Below, piece after piece: positions 12,698 through 21,748 of a stretch of 42,343 bases of DNA. The first letter of the stretch is position 1. Every line of letters begins with the position of its first letter. The stretch lies in IMG/VR virus record IMGVR_UViG_3300010371_000057, positions 1-42,343 of that record. One strand, given 5' to 3'. Below the pieces are notes generated by a model. It was not told the origin of the DNA and did no database searches. It saw only the letters and a program-made list of their open reading frames with translations. The position numbers were made by a program, and so were the translations under genes. Source of the stretch: a virus.

Positions 12698-15173
12698 GCG
12701 GCGGATACTTCCCGGCATCAGGTCGGGCCATTTCGAGTGCCCGCCGCTGAAGCGCGTTCTCTGTGGCTTTCGAGCGCAACACATTGACGGCGCCAGCGCC
12801 GAGATCGATCGCCAGCCCCGCGCCGGGGATCGTATGGCGCACGACCGCGGACGTCATACCGGCGACATGGCCGGCACCCTGCTTTACCAAGTCCATGAAG
12901 TTCTGCGCCGTGTCGGACCCGCGCGCCTTGGCCAGTTCTTCCGCCGACGCAACGCGGCGGAGATCGTCACGAAGCGCCCAAAGCTGCGCCATAGTCTCAT
13001 CGGGGATCGACTTGAACGGATTGAGGCCGGGCGCGGCGCGGGCTGTCACGATCTGCCTCATGGCCGACTGCACGCGACTCAGTTGCATGCGGCCCTGCGT
13101 GTCGTAGAGCTTCGGCTCTATCTGCTGAAGAACCTGCATGGCGTCGATCGGCCGCGATGCCGCCGCGTAGTTCTCCATATACTGCCGATATCCCGGCGCG
13201 CCCCTTTCGATCACGCCGTCCAGGACTTGTTTGATGTCGGTCAGTTCGGCGGCAACATGCGTCAGGTTCTTGTCATCTGCCTGCGATGCCCGCGAAGTCA
13301 TGCGGTTTATATCCTCGCGCAGCCCATAAAGCTGCTCGGGATCGTTCTTCAACGTCCCATCCGCGTTCTTCAGGCGATCCAGCAGAGGCGCGACATACTT
13401 TTGAAGCTGGGTGTTCTCCATCCCGCGCGGGTCGTTAAGAATGCTCTGGATGGCATCCGCAACCGGCTGTGCGTTGGTGGGTTTCTTGTTCGCGAAGGCC
13501 GCTGGATAGTCCTTGTCGAGTTGCGCCTTGCGCGCCGCTATTGCGCTTTCGATGTCAACCGGAGAGCCAGCGATCTGATTGAAGTAGATTTGTCGGTTTT
13601 CGTTGTGCTCGCGGGCGACATCCTTGAATGGCTCCGGTATCCGCGCCTCAAGCATCTTCTGCTCACGCGACACATTGGCGCTTTGCTCCATGTGCGCCAC
13701 TGTAGGCTCTACACCGGGGACATAGCGAGTCGTGTCAGTTCCCGCCGGTTGCGGCTCGTTCAACTTTTGCAGTTCGGCGGTCGAGCGATATGCCTGCGCC
13801 TGCGCTGGCGCCATTTCGATGGCAGACTGCGGCGATTGTTCGCGCGAGGCTGCCGCGCCCACGGACTGCGGGGCGCGTTCGGTTGCGAGCGCCCCAGCGG
13901 GAACGACGGTCGGCAATGAATTGGGCGGCGGTGTAAGGCGAGTCGTATCCCCCATGACATCGGTGGAAGTAGACGGGGGAATGAAAGAGGGGCGCCCGAT
14001 AGAATCCGAGCGCAAAGTCTCCAGGATTCGTGGGGGCACCGGCGTTCCGGGGGCAATGAAGGCCGGCGCGCTGACAGCGGAAGCGAGCGGGTTGGGCGTC
14101 ACAACTGGCGGCGAATTGGCCAGCGGGTTCCCGGGGCGCCCCTCGCCGTAATATTCCTGGATGAATTGCGGCGTCGGCGGCCCCTCTGGTGCCGAGCGCA
14201 ACGGATTGCCGCTCGGAGTAAGCGAAAGGCCGGTCCCCACGCGGGCGAATGGCAATATCTGGGCAAGAGCGTTGACATCGCGACCAAGCCGAGGCTGTCC
14301 GATTGCGCCCGCACCCTCGACCACGGCCTGCGCGGCGCCCGAACCAAGGGCATTGACGGCCGCCGGCACAGCCCCCACCGCGTGTAGCAAGGGGTTTGTG
14401 ATGTAGCGTCCGATCGGGCCGCTCTGGTCAACGAACGACTGCGCCTGCGGTGTGAGGATGGGCGGCGTGTCGCGATATGCTTGCGCTGCTGCCGAGCCGA
14501 TGCGACCGCCGGCCGAGGCCAGCGGCGTGATGGCGTCAGGAGCGGGCTGTGCGCCCTGTGCCCATGGCTGCGCCGCGAGGTCGCCATACTCACTGACGAC
14601 TGGCAGCGCGCCTTGTGGGGGCTGTGGCGGCGGGGCTGGCGCTGCGGCCGCACCCGTGCGTGCCAGGAACGCATCGTCCGCATTGACCGGCGGCGCTGTT
14701 GCTGCGGCATCGGACGGCAGAGCCGCGCCCGTGCGAGCCAGGAATGCCGCATCATCGGATGGTGCAGCCGCTTCCGCCTGGGGCGCCCCCGCCGCGCTGA
14801 ACTGCCGGTAATGCCTGGCGACCGCCGGCACATAGGCCCTGGTTTCGTCAGGCAGCGGCGCGCCGGCATCCACACGCCCGGGGCCGGCGTTGTAGGCCGC
14901 CAGCGCCTTCTCTGGCGTTCCGTATTTATCGAGCAACTGACTGATGTATTTCGCCGCGCCATAGATAGATTGCGTCGGATCGACTGCGTCGGTGACGCCA
15001 ATGCCCGATGCTGTGTCCGGCATAATCCCCATTAGGCCGCGCGCACCCTTTTTCGAGACCGCCTTCGGATTGCCCTGGCTTTCCTGCTGCGCGATCGCCT
15101 TCAGGAGCACCGGATCAACGTTCCATTCCGCCCCAGCCGCCTGAAAAATGGGATCGTAATCACTGAGCGGCAT
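12681..15173 (-). CDS. Internal virion (ejection) protein with N-terminal lytic transglycosylase domain, 830 aa
   Basis: Residues 8-125 form an SLT-type transglycosylase: DPVLLKAIAQQESQGNPKAV carries the catalytic-type glutamate in QQESQGN, followed by SKKGARGLMGIMPDTA and LAAYNAGPGRVD, all hallmarks of the family. Two short repeats (DAAFLARTGAA at about 140 and DDAFLARTGAA at about 167) follow in a long alanine/proline linker. The C-terminal 350 residues are helical. P22-like and T7-like phages inject such proteins through the envelope to open peptidoglycan during entry. It overlaps the upstream gene by 14 nt. It may be the only peptidoglycan-cutting domain in the window. Confidence 0.85.
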   Translation of the reverse strand: MPLSDYDPIFQAAGAEWNVDPVLLKAIAQQESQGNPKAVSKKGARGLMGIMPDTASGIGVTDAVDPTQSIYGAAKYISQLLDKYGTPEKALAAYNAGPGRVDAGAPLPDETRAYVPAVARHYRQFSAAGAPQAEAAAPSDDAAFLARTGAALPSDAAATAPPVNADDAFLARTGAAAAPAPPPQPPQGALPVVSEYGDLAAQPWAQGAQPAPDAITPLASAGGRIGSAAAQAYRDTPPILTPQAQSFVDQSGPIGRYITNPLLHAVGAVPAAVNALGSGAAQAVVEGAGAIGQPRLGRDVNALAQILPFARVGTGLSLTPSGNPLRSAPEGPPTPQFIQEYYGEGRPGNPLANSPPVVTPNPLASAVSAPAFIAPGTPVPPRILETLRSDSIGRPSFIPPSTSTDVMGDTTRLTPPPNSLPTVVPAGALATERAPQSVGAAASREQSPQSAIEMAPAQAQAYRSTAELQKLNEPQPAGTDTTRYVPGVEPTVAHMEQSANVSREQKMLEARIPEPFKDVAREHNENRQIYFNQIAGSPVDIESAIAARKAQLDKDYPAAFANKKPTNAQPVADAIQSILNDPRGMENTQLQKYVAPLLDRLKNADGTLKNDPEQLYGLREDINRMTSRASQADDKNLTHVAAELTDIKQVLDGVIERGAPGYRQYMENYAAASRPIDAMQVLQQIEPKLYDTQGRMQLSRVQSAMRQIVTARAAPGLNPFKSIPDETMAQLWALRDDLRRVASAEELAKARGSDTAQNFMDLVKQGAGHVAGMTSAVVRHTIPGAGLAIDLGAGAVNVLRSKATENALQRRALEMARPDAGKYPPPNPLY

Positions 15174-16548
15174 TGGAAACCAGCCCGTTTGTAAGCGCCC
15201 AATCCCAACTCTTGCGGAACGCGGACTTATCGGCCTGCGACCGGTAGAAGTTCGCCTTTTGCTCGCCCGTCATACGTGCGTATTGGAACACGCGCGGGTC
15301 AAGATGCGATGCGATTTTTGATTCAAACCCGGCGCGGTCGGTTTGATCTGGATACGTCGCCGCAAGCCGCGATCTGGCCTGAAGATAATCGGCATTTCCG
15401 CGCAACTGGCGGATGATCAGGTCCACACCGGCCGGCGTGAGGTGGGACGATGGGTTGGCGCCCTGATTGACGGCCAGCCGCGCATCGCTGCCCGCGCCCT
15501 GGGCGTCGGCGAGCTGATTTGCGAACTTGTCGAACGACTCATTGGCGGCAATCGCCTCGGGAGATATCCCAAAAGCGGCAGCGGCGGACGGCGAAATGCG
15601 CTGCACCACGCTGCGGAAGCTCTTGATCCCCCCGGCCCCCGGACCTGTCACGAATTGCTGTGTATCGCCGAGCATCGTGTCGAGAATGGCGCCCTGCGCT
15701 CGCGCCTGGACTCCATGCTCGGCGATATCCTGGAACGCCTTGGCGCTCGCGCCGCCCTGCGTGGTGAGTGATGCCTCCTGCGCCGGCCCAACGCCCGCGA
15801 TGACACCTTGCGGTGCTGGCGCGGGGGCGGCAGGGTTCCGTAGCGCGGGCGGCAACCGCCCGGTTCCAAGGCCGCCGGCGCTTTCAATGAACTGCTGGCG
15901 CGTGCCCATGATCGGGGCGCCCGCGCCCGGCCCGGATGGCACAACGCCAATCTGCGTCGGCGCCGTCGCTTCTCCTGGCGTCAGCCCCTTCCCATAACTC
16001 GGCCCGACCGGCGTAACGACGCCCGGTGACACGCTGCCAGCGGGCGACACGGTGGTGGGCTGGATGGTCGGCCCAACGTCCAGCATCGGCCCGGGATGCG
16101 GCACGGCGGCGGCGAGAGCCGTTTCCCCGCTGCCCTGCGAGAGTGAGGCGATCTGCGAACGCACGAAAGCATCGAACGCGGGACTTTGCGGATCAATGCC
16201 GGACTGAATGATGTGGCTAAGCACCGGTTGCGTGACGATGCCGAGGTTGCGCTCGCCGCTCGCCAGCGCCGACGTGACCTTATCAAGCGTGATGCCGCCG
16301 GGCGGGAGCGTGAGCAACGGCGTCAGGACGCTGGTTGCCGCGCGCAGTTGCTGCTGCGCCAGCGCCGTGGCCTGCGATTGGGTTTGCTGGCCCTGCTGCT
16401 GCAACTGGCCAGGGAAGAGCTTGAGCTGATTGAGCGCATTCGCCGCACGGGCAAACTCGCCGACCTGGGTGAGCGGGTTGGGCGCCGTCACTCCCTTGCC
16501 TGCCTGCAAGGGGATTGAGGCGTCGATGCCGCCGATTGACCCGCTCAT
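15160..16548 (-). CDS. Internal virion / DNA-ejection protein, 462 aa
   Basis: The ATG at 16548 overlaps the upstream stop (ATGA); a longer ORF to 16668 has no support. Residues 10-70 contain a Q-rich helix (LKLFPGQLQQQGQQTQSQAT). The middle is Pro/Gly/Ala-rich and low complexity; the C-terminal 200 residues are helical (FGISPEAIAANESFDKFANQ, QARSRLAATYPDQTDRAGFE). The order, upstream of a transglycosylase-bearing protein and downstream of a p32-like gene, is that of the three ejection proteins of P22-like phages. Sequence identity to a named ejection protein cannot be claimed. Confidence 0.6.
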   Translation of the reverse strand: MSGSIGGIDASIPLQAGKGVTAPNPLTQVGEFARAANALNQLKLFPGQLQQQGQQTQSQATALAQQQLRAATSVLTPLLTLPPGGITLDKVTSALASGERNLGIVTQPVLSHIIQSGIDPQSPAFDAFVRSQIASLSQGSGETALAAAVPHPGPMLDVGPTIQPTTVSPAGSVSPGVVTPVGPSYGKGLTPGEATAPTQIGVVPSGPGAGAPIMGTRQQFIESAGGLGTGRLPPALRNPAAPAPAPQGVIAGVGPAQEASLTTQGGASAKAFQDIAEHGVQARAQGAILDTMLGDTQQFVTGPGAGGIKSFRSVVQRISPSAAAAFGISPEAIAANESFDKFANQLADAQGAGSDARLAVNQGANPSSHLTPAGVDLIIRQLRGNADYLQARSRLAATYPDQTDRAGFESKIASHLDPRVFQYARMTGEQKANFYRSQADKSAFRKSWDWALTNGLVSNAAQ

Positions 16549-16982
16549 GCCGGCGGTCCCGGTGGGGGCGATTGCGGCGGCTGTGGAGCGGGCTGGGGCT
16601 GTCCGAGTGCCGCCGCCTTCATGTGCACGATCGCCGACAGGTTCGCCGCGTACAGCCCCCGCAACCACGGCCGCACCTTATCCGCGTCCTCCGGTATCTG
16701 GCCGATCAGCTCCACGGCGCGCGAGGGCGCAATCTTACCGTCCGCCGCCGCCTGCGCCGCCGCGTTGAGCACGTCCTGGCTGCGGACCTTGGGATCTGAT
16801 GCGAGGCGCCCCAGAATCGGCACCGCGTAGTCGCCGAGCGCGATCTTGTCTGGCAGTTCGTCGGGATGGATGGATTGCGCATGCTGCCACGCGCGGGCGT
16901 GGAGCATCATTGGATGCTCCGGCCGCTGATCGGGCGTCGGGCGACGTGGTGCGAGGGGGTTGGGCTTTGCTTCGGGTTTCAT
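16545..16982 (-). CDS. Hypothetical virion-cluster protein, 145 aa
   Basis: ATG at 16982, overlapping the upstream stop. After a proline-rich start comes a helical core (residues 25-125: HPDELPDKIALGDYAVPILG, VLNAAAQAAADGKIAPSRAV, LIGQIPEDADKVRPWLRGL), and a proline/glutamine tail. It is flanked by two ejection-type genes and is probably an internal or chaperone protein of that module (inference). Confidence 0.55.
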   Translation of the reverse strand: MKPEAKPNPLAPRRPTPDQRPEHPMMLHARAWQHAQSIHPDELPDKIALGDYAVPILGRLASDPKVRSQDVLNAAAQAAADGKIAPSRAVELIGQIPEDADKVRPWLRGLYAANLSAIVHMKAAALGQPQPAPQPPQSPPPGPPA

Positions 16983-17992
16983 CCCATTGTGTTCCCAGCA
17001 AATGGGTCAAAGCCTCCGCCTCCCCCGCCCCCTCCGCCACCAAGCAACCGGTTATAGAGGAGATAGTTCAGCGGCGCGCCGCCGATGCTGCTCAGACCGC
17101 TGGACAGGGCGTTGGCACTCCCCACCTGACCGGACGCCAAGGCATTCGCGCCGCCGACCGTCAGGGCGTTGGCGTTCCCCGTCGCCGTCACGCCCTGCGC
17201 ACCTGTCTGCACTGCCGAGTTCTGGCCAAGGTTCGCGGTAAATTCGAGCGGGTCGATGAGGTTGTGCAGATTGGCCTGGAAAATCCGCTGCTGTTGATCG
17301 AGCGTCGTTCCCGCCAAGCCGGTGGCGAACTCGGCCGCGCCCTTCAAGGCCGCCCCGGAAATCCCGCGCCCGGCCGCCGCGTTGGAATTGGCGACGCTTT
17401 GGAGGCCCTGGCCCTTGATGAACTGATAACCCGGCGTTGCTTCAAGCTGCGCCTGCGTTGGCGCGAACGTGAGACTCGGCACCGTGAGGGGATTGCCTGC
17501 CGGCGCCGACGGAGCGGCGGGTTGTGATGTCCCGCCGACAGCCGGGAACAGCGCCCGGATGCTGTCTGGTGATGTGCCATTCGGGAACGATTGCAGCACT
17601 CGACCGCTGGCATCGACCAGATTGACCGGCCCCGGCTCATACGAAGCGCCGCCGAGGTTATCGAAGTTCGGCGTCGTGGTTTGCACGATCTGGAAGCCCG
17701 CCGGCAGTCCGCCCGGCCCGGATGGCTGCGCACCGGGTGCGGTCGTGGTGAGCGGATTGGGCGTCGAGAGGCCGAGGATATCCGACAGCCGCGAAAGGGC
17801 ATTGCCGCCGGCCGCGCGGAACGGCGCAAGATCGGAGCGGGTCTGCTGGAACTGCGCGAGCGCGCGGTCGGATGCTTGGTTCGCCGCCGCAGCTTGCGTG
17901 TCGGCAGCGGATGAGGCGGCGGATGACGAAAGCAGTGAACTACCGACGCTCGCGGCGGTTCCCGCAATCGCAAGAGCTGTGATGCTGCCCAT
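16979..17992 (-). CDS. DNA-transfer (p32-like) internal virion protein, 337 aa
   Basis: The N-terminus MGSITALAIAGTAASVGSSL followed by alanine-rich helix (QAAAANQASDRALAQFQQTR, SDLAPFRAAGGNALSRLSDI) is typical of phage DNA-transfer proteins often annotated p32-like, which are predicted internal virion proteins. The C-terminal third is rich in NALxxG/ANALxSGQ repeats (GNANALTVGGANALASGQVG), ending in a GGGGGGGGG run. The start overlaps the stop of the sulfotransferase-GNAT gene (TGATG). Confidence 0.65.
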   Translation of the reverse strand: MGSITALAIAGTAASVGSSLLSSSAASSAADTQAAAANQASDRALAQFQQTRSDLAPFRAAGGNALSRLSDILGLSTPNPLTTTAPGAQPSGPGGLPAGFQIVQTTTPNFDNLGGASYEPGPVNLVDASGRVLQSFPNGTSPDSIRALFPAVGGTSQPAAPSAPAGNPLTVPSLTFAPTQAQLEATPGYQFIKGQGLQSVANSNAAAGRGISGAALKGAAEFATGLAGTTLDQQQRIFQANLHNLIDPLEFTANLGQNSAVQTGAQGVTATGNANALTVGGANALASGQVGSANALSSGLSSIGGAPLNYLLYNRLLGGGGGGGGGGFDPFAGNTMG

Positions 17993-19050
17993 CAGTCAGC
18001 GCCCAAATGAAGGCTGTATCTCCGCTGGTATTCGACCGCGCCAAGCCGGCGGAAAAGCGTCCCGGCTCGCGCCCCGCGTCCTTCCATGTCGTGGTGAAGA
18101 TCGAAGTCGTGGAATCCAATCGCGCGCAGCTTATCGAGGGAATCCGTGAGCAGCCGTGGCCCGAGGCGAAGCCCCTTGGGCGCATCTGGCGCGACATACC
18201 ATGGCCCCTGGTCCGCCATCGGCACACCGCCCCGCTCTACGTCCCGTGTGAGGGTCCACATGCAGTAGCCCACAAGCCTTTCGTTCACGCGAGCGGACAC
18301 GATCATAAGACCCGCAGCCCGCGCCTGGGCTGCCATCAATTCCACATCCAGCGCGTAAGGCGGTCCGGGGCGCGCATCCGATCCCACCTCATGGTAGTGC
18401 GCTTCGCCGAGCGGCTTGGCTTCTGGCCAGAACGTGTCCCACGCCTCGACGCCGATGCGAACAAACGGCGGCGGATGCGCGGAATCAAGGCGCGCGGTCA
18501 AGTCCGTCACTTCCGCCTTCAATGCCGCGATGGCCTCCGCGTTCTGGTGCGTGCGGCGAAGGACAGACGCGATATCGGTCTGTATGTTCCTCTCAGCCAT
18601 GGCGCGGTGCCATTCAGGATCGAACGGCACGCCAAGACAGTATTGGAACACCTCGGCGCACGCCTGGGGATTGGCGAGGTCGGCATACTCCACGACGCCC
18701 GCGCTACAGTCCCTCACCAGACTGTCGAGCAACGCATCGCGCCGCTCCAACTCCTCGCGCATGCCTGTGACGCCGCAACGAGACAGGCTTTGCTCCACGG
18801 CTTCGACCGGACGCCGCACAACCAAGAACCGAGCACTCGGCATTGCGTGCCGCAGCAATTTACCGGCTACCATCGCGCCGGTCTCGACAGTGCCCGCGAT
18901 GCGGCCAGACCATAGATGGTCAACGAAATCCTGCACCGATCGGCAGTCAATGCCGATATCATGGCCTACCCGAACGCCATTGTAGCTCAGCCATTGACTG
19001 AGCCACGTCGTGCGCGAACGCGGCAGCGCGAAGATGACAAATGGGGGCAT
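17992..19050 (-). CDS. Sulfotransferase-like and GNAT acetyltransferase-like fusion, 352 aa
   Basis: Residues 4-18 (FVIFALPRSRTTWLS) carry the strand-loop-helix PxSRTTWLS that binds the 5'-phosphosulfate of PAPS in sulfotransferases; ARFLVVRRPVEAVEQSLSRC (about residues 73-93) fits the second PAPS-binding RxP motif. A helix with heptads (about 165-190: NAEAIAALKAEVTDLTARLD) links to a C-terminal domain of about 150 residues that ends like a GNAT fold (ERLVGYCMWTLTRD, APKGLRLGPRLLTDSLDKLR, FRRLGAVEYQRRYS). It lies between a neck-region gene and the ejection genes. Substrates are unknown; the product may modify host or virion molecules. Confidence 0.7.
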   Translation of the reverse strand: MPPFVIFALPRSRTTWLSQWLSYNGVRVGHDIGIDCRSVQDFVDHLWSGRIAGTVETGAMVAGKLLRHAMPSARFLVVRRPVEAVEQSLSRCGVTGMREELERRDALLDSLVRDCSAGVVEYADLANPQACAEVFQYCLGVPFDPEWHRAMAERNIQTDIASVLRRTHQNAEAIAALKAEVTDLTARLDSAHPPPFVRIGVEAWDTFWPEAKPLGEAHYHEVGSDARPGPPYALDVELMAAQARAAGLMIVSARVNERLVGYCMWTLTRDVERGGVPMADQGPWYVAPDAPKGLRLGPRLLTDSLDKLRAIGFHDFDLHHDMEGRGARAGTLFRRLGAVEYQRRYSLHLGAD

Positions 19051-19051
19051 T

Positions 19052-19414
19052 TTATGCCGGAATGAACGTCATCACGGGCGCGCGGACGTAGGTCACTTCG
19101 ACGGTATCTCCGATCGTAACCGGGTGCGCGGTGTAGAACTGGCCCGACGCATACCAAGTGGTCCCGTCCTGGCTGTACCGCACCCGCGACACACCGCCGC
19201 CGGTGACCAGCACGTAACCGTTGTTTGTCGCGGTGTAGCTGACGGGCGAGCCTGTCGCGGGGATCGTCGCGGGCGGTCCGAAGTTGCCCCCCGTGCCGCC
19301 GCCCGTGCGGGCGAAGATGCGCAGGAACCATTGATACCAGACATCGGCCACGCGCCCGGCCTCCGCGTCGGAAACGATCGTGGTTGGATGCGGAAGGTTG
19401 GCGCCAACGTCCAT
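19052..19414 (-). CDS. Hypothetical virion-cluster protein, 120 aa
   Basis: The ATG at 19414 overlaps the gp10-like stop (TGATG). The first 40 residues are helical (AEAGRVADVWYQWFLRIFAR); the remaining 75 are beta-rich with aromatic strands (PVSYTATNNGYVLVTGGGVS, VRYSQDGTTWYASGQFY). Small proteins of this layout sit next to neck genes in related phages. A structural role is inferred from position only. Confidence 0.55.
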   Translation of the reverse strand: MDVGANLPHPTTIVSDAEAGRVADVWYQWFLRIFARTGGGTGGNFGPPATIPATGSPVSYTATNNGYVLVTGGGVSRVRYSQDGTTWYASGQFYTAHPVTIGDTVEVTYVRAPVMTFIPA

Positions 19415-20886
19415 CAGCTTGTCATCGGTATTGGTGCGGGATCGAGGAACGCGCCGTTGATCGCCAACTTGCCGGGAATGGTCCCATACACCTCAAACAC
19501 TCGATCCCGCGCCATACCGAGGCGGTTCCACTGTGGCTGCGAGAGATATTGCCCGGTCGCGCCAAGCGATTGCGCGATGGCGTTGCTCCACGTCTCGCCG
19601 CGATCATCGGACCAGCGAAGCCAGACCAGCGGCCCGGTGTCCGGCGCGGCCGTCGTGTCAGGCGATGTTGCGGCCTGCACGTCGAGCACGAAGCCGGGAT
19701 AGATCACGCGCTTGCCGTCCGCCATGATATGCGGGAAGCCGCGCCGGAACTGCATCGGCGCGCCCGCGTCGGTATAGGCGTCAGGGTCGATCGAATAGAG
19801 CTGCCCGGTTTCCCAATCGGCGCCGACGTTCAGGCCGTAGGCATAAGCCGCGCACGCGACGCGATGGCGATGCTCCACGCCGTCGCCATCCGTGTACGGG
19901 CATTCGTGCCAAAGCTCGGTGCTTTCGTCCCAGCGCCAGGAGCGGTCAGCGGTCGGCAGGTTCAGTTGATAGAATGTGTGGCCGCCGAACTGAAAGCAGA
20001 AGCCCTGCGCATCCGTGGTGGTCGAATAGGAGTCGAGCGCAACTTGCATCGCTGGCGTGGATATCGAGCGCGCCTGATAGCCCTCGGCTCGCGCGATGAC
20101 GTTCTTGCCCGCTTGATCCTGCGCGAGCCAGAATATGCGGCCATCGGCCTGCGCGATCGAGGACCAGACCATGCTGCCGTGCTGGATGAACGGCCCCGGC
20201 ATGATCTGGAATGGAAAGTCCGCAGCGCCCGCGTTGAACCATATCTCGGTTGTGCGCTCGCCGATCAACCAAATTGTGCGGCGCGTGACCACGACCCCCA
20301 CGAGATTGTCGGAATATCCATTCTTCGCGGCAAAATAGAGCGCGTCGAACACGATCTCGTTGAGATACGTCGAATAGAAGTTGCGCGTGCCGGGTTGGTT
20401 CAAAAGAATGTAGCCGTCGAGCACATCCACCCGGTTCGCGCCGTAGAAGGCATACGTTGCCCCGCTGCCGATCGGTGGCGAGTTGGTCGCCGGGGTGATC
20501 TGCGAAATGACCCGCGTTGTCAGGTCGATCTGGTAGCCGTTCGGCGAGCCGTCCACCAGCACGGCCGTCGTGCCGTTGTCGGCCATGCTGACGATACCCG
20601 ACGCCGTGCCGATGATGCCGATCTGCGTGCGTTCCCAGGCCGGGGACACGTAGTAGACCGACTGTCCCGCCACGAGATACAGGTCGCCGGAGTTGGCCAT
20701 GTAGAGGCCGCGCCCGGGTTGGCCCGGCGACGATCCGAGCGCCACCAAGCCGGGCGCATTATAGTGCGTGAATGGCACCAACGCGTCGGGCGGATTTTTC
20801 TCGGCGTACAGGTTCACCGCACGCTGCGCATCCGCGATGATGCTGCGCGCGGTGTAGGCGCCTTGGGTGAGCGCGAGCCGCGTCAT
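19414..20886 (-). CDS. Packaged-DNA stabilisation protein, P22 gp10-like tail hub, 490 aa
   Basis: The ATG at 20886 overlaps the upstream small gene (ATGA). MTRLALTQGAYTARSIIADA, then QRAVNLYAEKNPPDALVPF, is the characteristic opening of the phage stabilisation family (P22 gp10). The rest is beta-propeller-like, with repeated strands (GLYMANSGDLYLVAGQSVYY, TRNFYSTYLNEIVFDALYFA, RRTIWLIGERTTEIWFNAG). In P22, gp10 plugs the head after packaging and connects gp4 to the tail. Its position after a gp4-like gene matches. A longer ORF (to 20937) is ignored. Confidence 0.85.
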   Translation of the reverse strand: MTRLALTQGAYTARSIIADAQRAVNLYAEKNPPDALVPFTHYNAPGLVALGSSPGQPGRGLYMANSGDLYLVAGQSVYYVSPAWERTQIGIIGTASGIVSMADNGTTAVLVDGSPNGYQIDLTTRVISQITPATNSPPIGSGATYAFYGANRVDVLDGYILLNQPGTRNFYSTYLNEIVFDALYFAAKNGYSDNLVGVVVTRRTIWLIGERTTEIWFNAGAADFPFQIMPGPFIQHGSMVWSSIAQADGRIFWLAQDQAGKNVIARAEGYQARSISTPAMQVALDSYSTTTDAQGFCFQFGGHTFYQLNLPTADRSWRWDESTELWHECPYTDGDGVEHRHRVACAAYAYGLNVGADWETGQLYSIDPDAYTDAGAPMQFRRGFPHIMADGKRVIYPGFVLDVQAATSPDTTAAPDTGPLVWLRWSDDRGETWSNAIAQSLGATGQYLSQPQWNRLGMARDRVFEVYGTIPGKLAINGAFLDPAPIPMTS

Positions 20887-21062
20887 GCGGGAGGCTTGGC
20901 TCCGCCGGTTACGACGTAGCCCTGATTGAGACTCCACGCCGCATCCGGATCGATCGGCGGCGGGTCGGGGTTGGTCAGGATCACCGATGTATCACCGACA
21001 TCACGCATCGGCGTGGCATGTGGGGACCATGGGCGCGGCGTCACCCGGACGACGGGGAGCAT
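20883..21062 (-). CDS. Small virion-cluster protein, 59 aa
   Basis: ATG at 21062, overlapping the stop of the upstream structural gene by one base (TAATG); stop TGA at 20883 overlaps the ATG of the gp10-like gene. It reads MLPVVRVTPRPWSPHATPMR, then ILTNPDPPPIDPDAAWSLNQ and ends GYVVTGGAKPPA. Double translational coupling and continuous filling between two structural genes support it. No family recognised. Confidence 0.6.
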   Translation of the reverse strand: MLPVVRVTPRPWSPHATPMRDVGDTSVILTNPDPPPIDPDAAWSLNQGYVVTGGAKPPA

Positions 21063-21736
21063 TATGCGCTCACCCCGGCCCCCAGGTTCGACAGGAACGT
21101 GTTGGTGGCAACGACGGTGTAGACGCAGGTCTTCGCGTTGGTCAGCGTGACGCCCGTCGATCCGGTCGTGCCATCGATCTTGTCGCTTCCCACCCCGAAC
21201 ACCGTGGCCGCCGCCGTGCTTGTATTGGCGATCGTCACCGCACCGCCGACACCGATCGCGGCGCTCGCGGGGAGATTCAACCCCTTGTTCGTCGCAGTCA
21301 CGGTCTGAACGTTGTTGAACGCCGCCGTGAGCGCGGTCGCGCCGGCTGTCGCAGTGCCGGCCGCGATGATACCGGTTGCCGCGCTTCCACGGATGAAGCC
21401 GCTGCTGACGATGGTTCCGGCCGTAAGCAGCGTGAATGTCCCCGGCTCTGCGGTGGTGCCCCCAATCGTGACCGCATCCATTGTACCAGCCGTGGCGGGG
21501 TTGATGACAACGGTTCCGGTGCCGGATGGCGCAACGGTAACGGACTTGTTCGCGGGACTCAGCGTCACCGTGCTGGTCGCTGACAGCGTGGTCGCAGCGA
21601 CAGCGCCGCCGGTCGCGGTCGAGAGAATGTCCGCCAGCTTGGCTTGCGTGCCACTGGTGGGCGTGACGAGCGTATTGCCAAGCAGCGTCTGCGCGAAGTT
21701 GGGACCGGTGACGGTGGTCGTATCAGGTGCGGCCAT
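21062..21736 (-). CDS. Beta-rich structural protein with fibre-like repeats, 224 aa
   Basis: Threonine-, alanine- and glycine-rich, with short repeats (VTPTSGTQAKLADILSTAT, TLSATSTVTLSPANKSVTV, MDAVTIGGTTAEPGTFTLL). The phrase VTIGGTTAEPGTFTLLTAGT echoes repeats found in tail fibres. The C-terminal 90 residues (GLNLPASAAIGVGGAVTIAN, TCVYTVVATNTFLSNLG) may be a compact beta domain. Located between gp4-like and gp10-like genes, it could be a head-fibre or neck accessory protein. Confidence 0.6.
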   Translation of the reverse strand: MAAPDTTTVTGPNFAQTLLGNTLVTPTSGTQAKLADILSTATGGAVAATTLSATSTVTLSPANKSVTVAPSGTGTVVINPATAGTMDAVTIGGTTAEPGTFTLLTAGTIVSSGFIRGSAATGIIAAGTATAGATALTAAFNNVQTVTATNKGLNLPASAAIGVGGAVTIANTSTAAATVFGVGSDKIDGTTGSTGVTLTNAKTCVYTVVATNTFLSNLGAGVSA

Positions 21737-21748
21737 GGTAAGCGCCTC

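Noticed and set aside
19384-20919. Plus-strand ORF of 511 codons
   Set aside because: Antisense to the gp10-like gene, with biased composition and no recognisable motifs.
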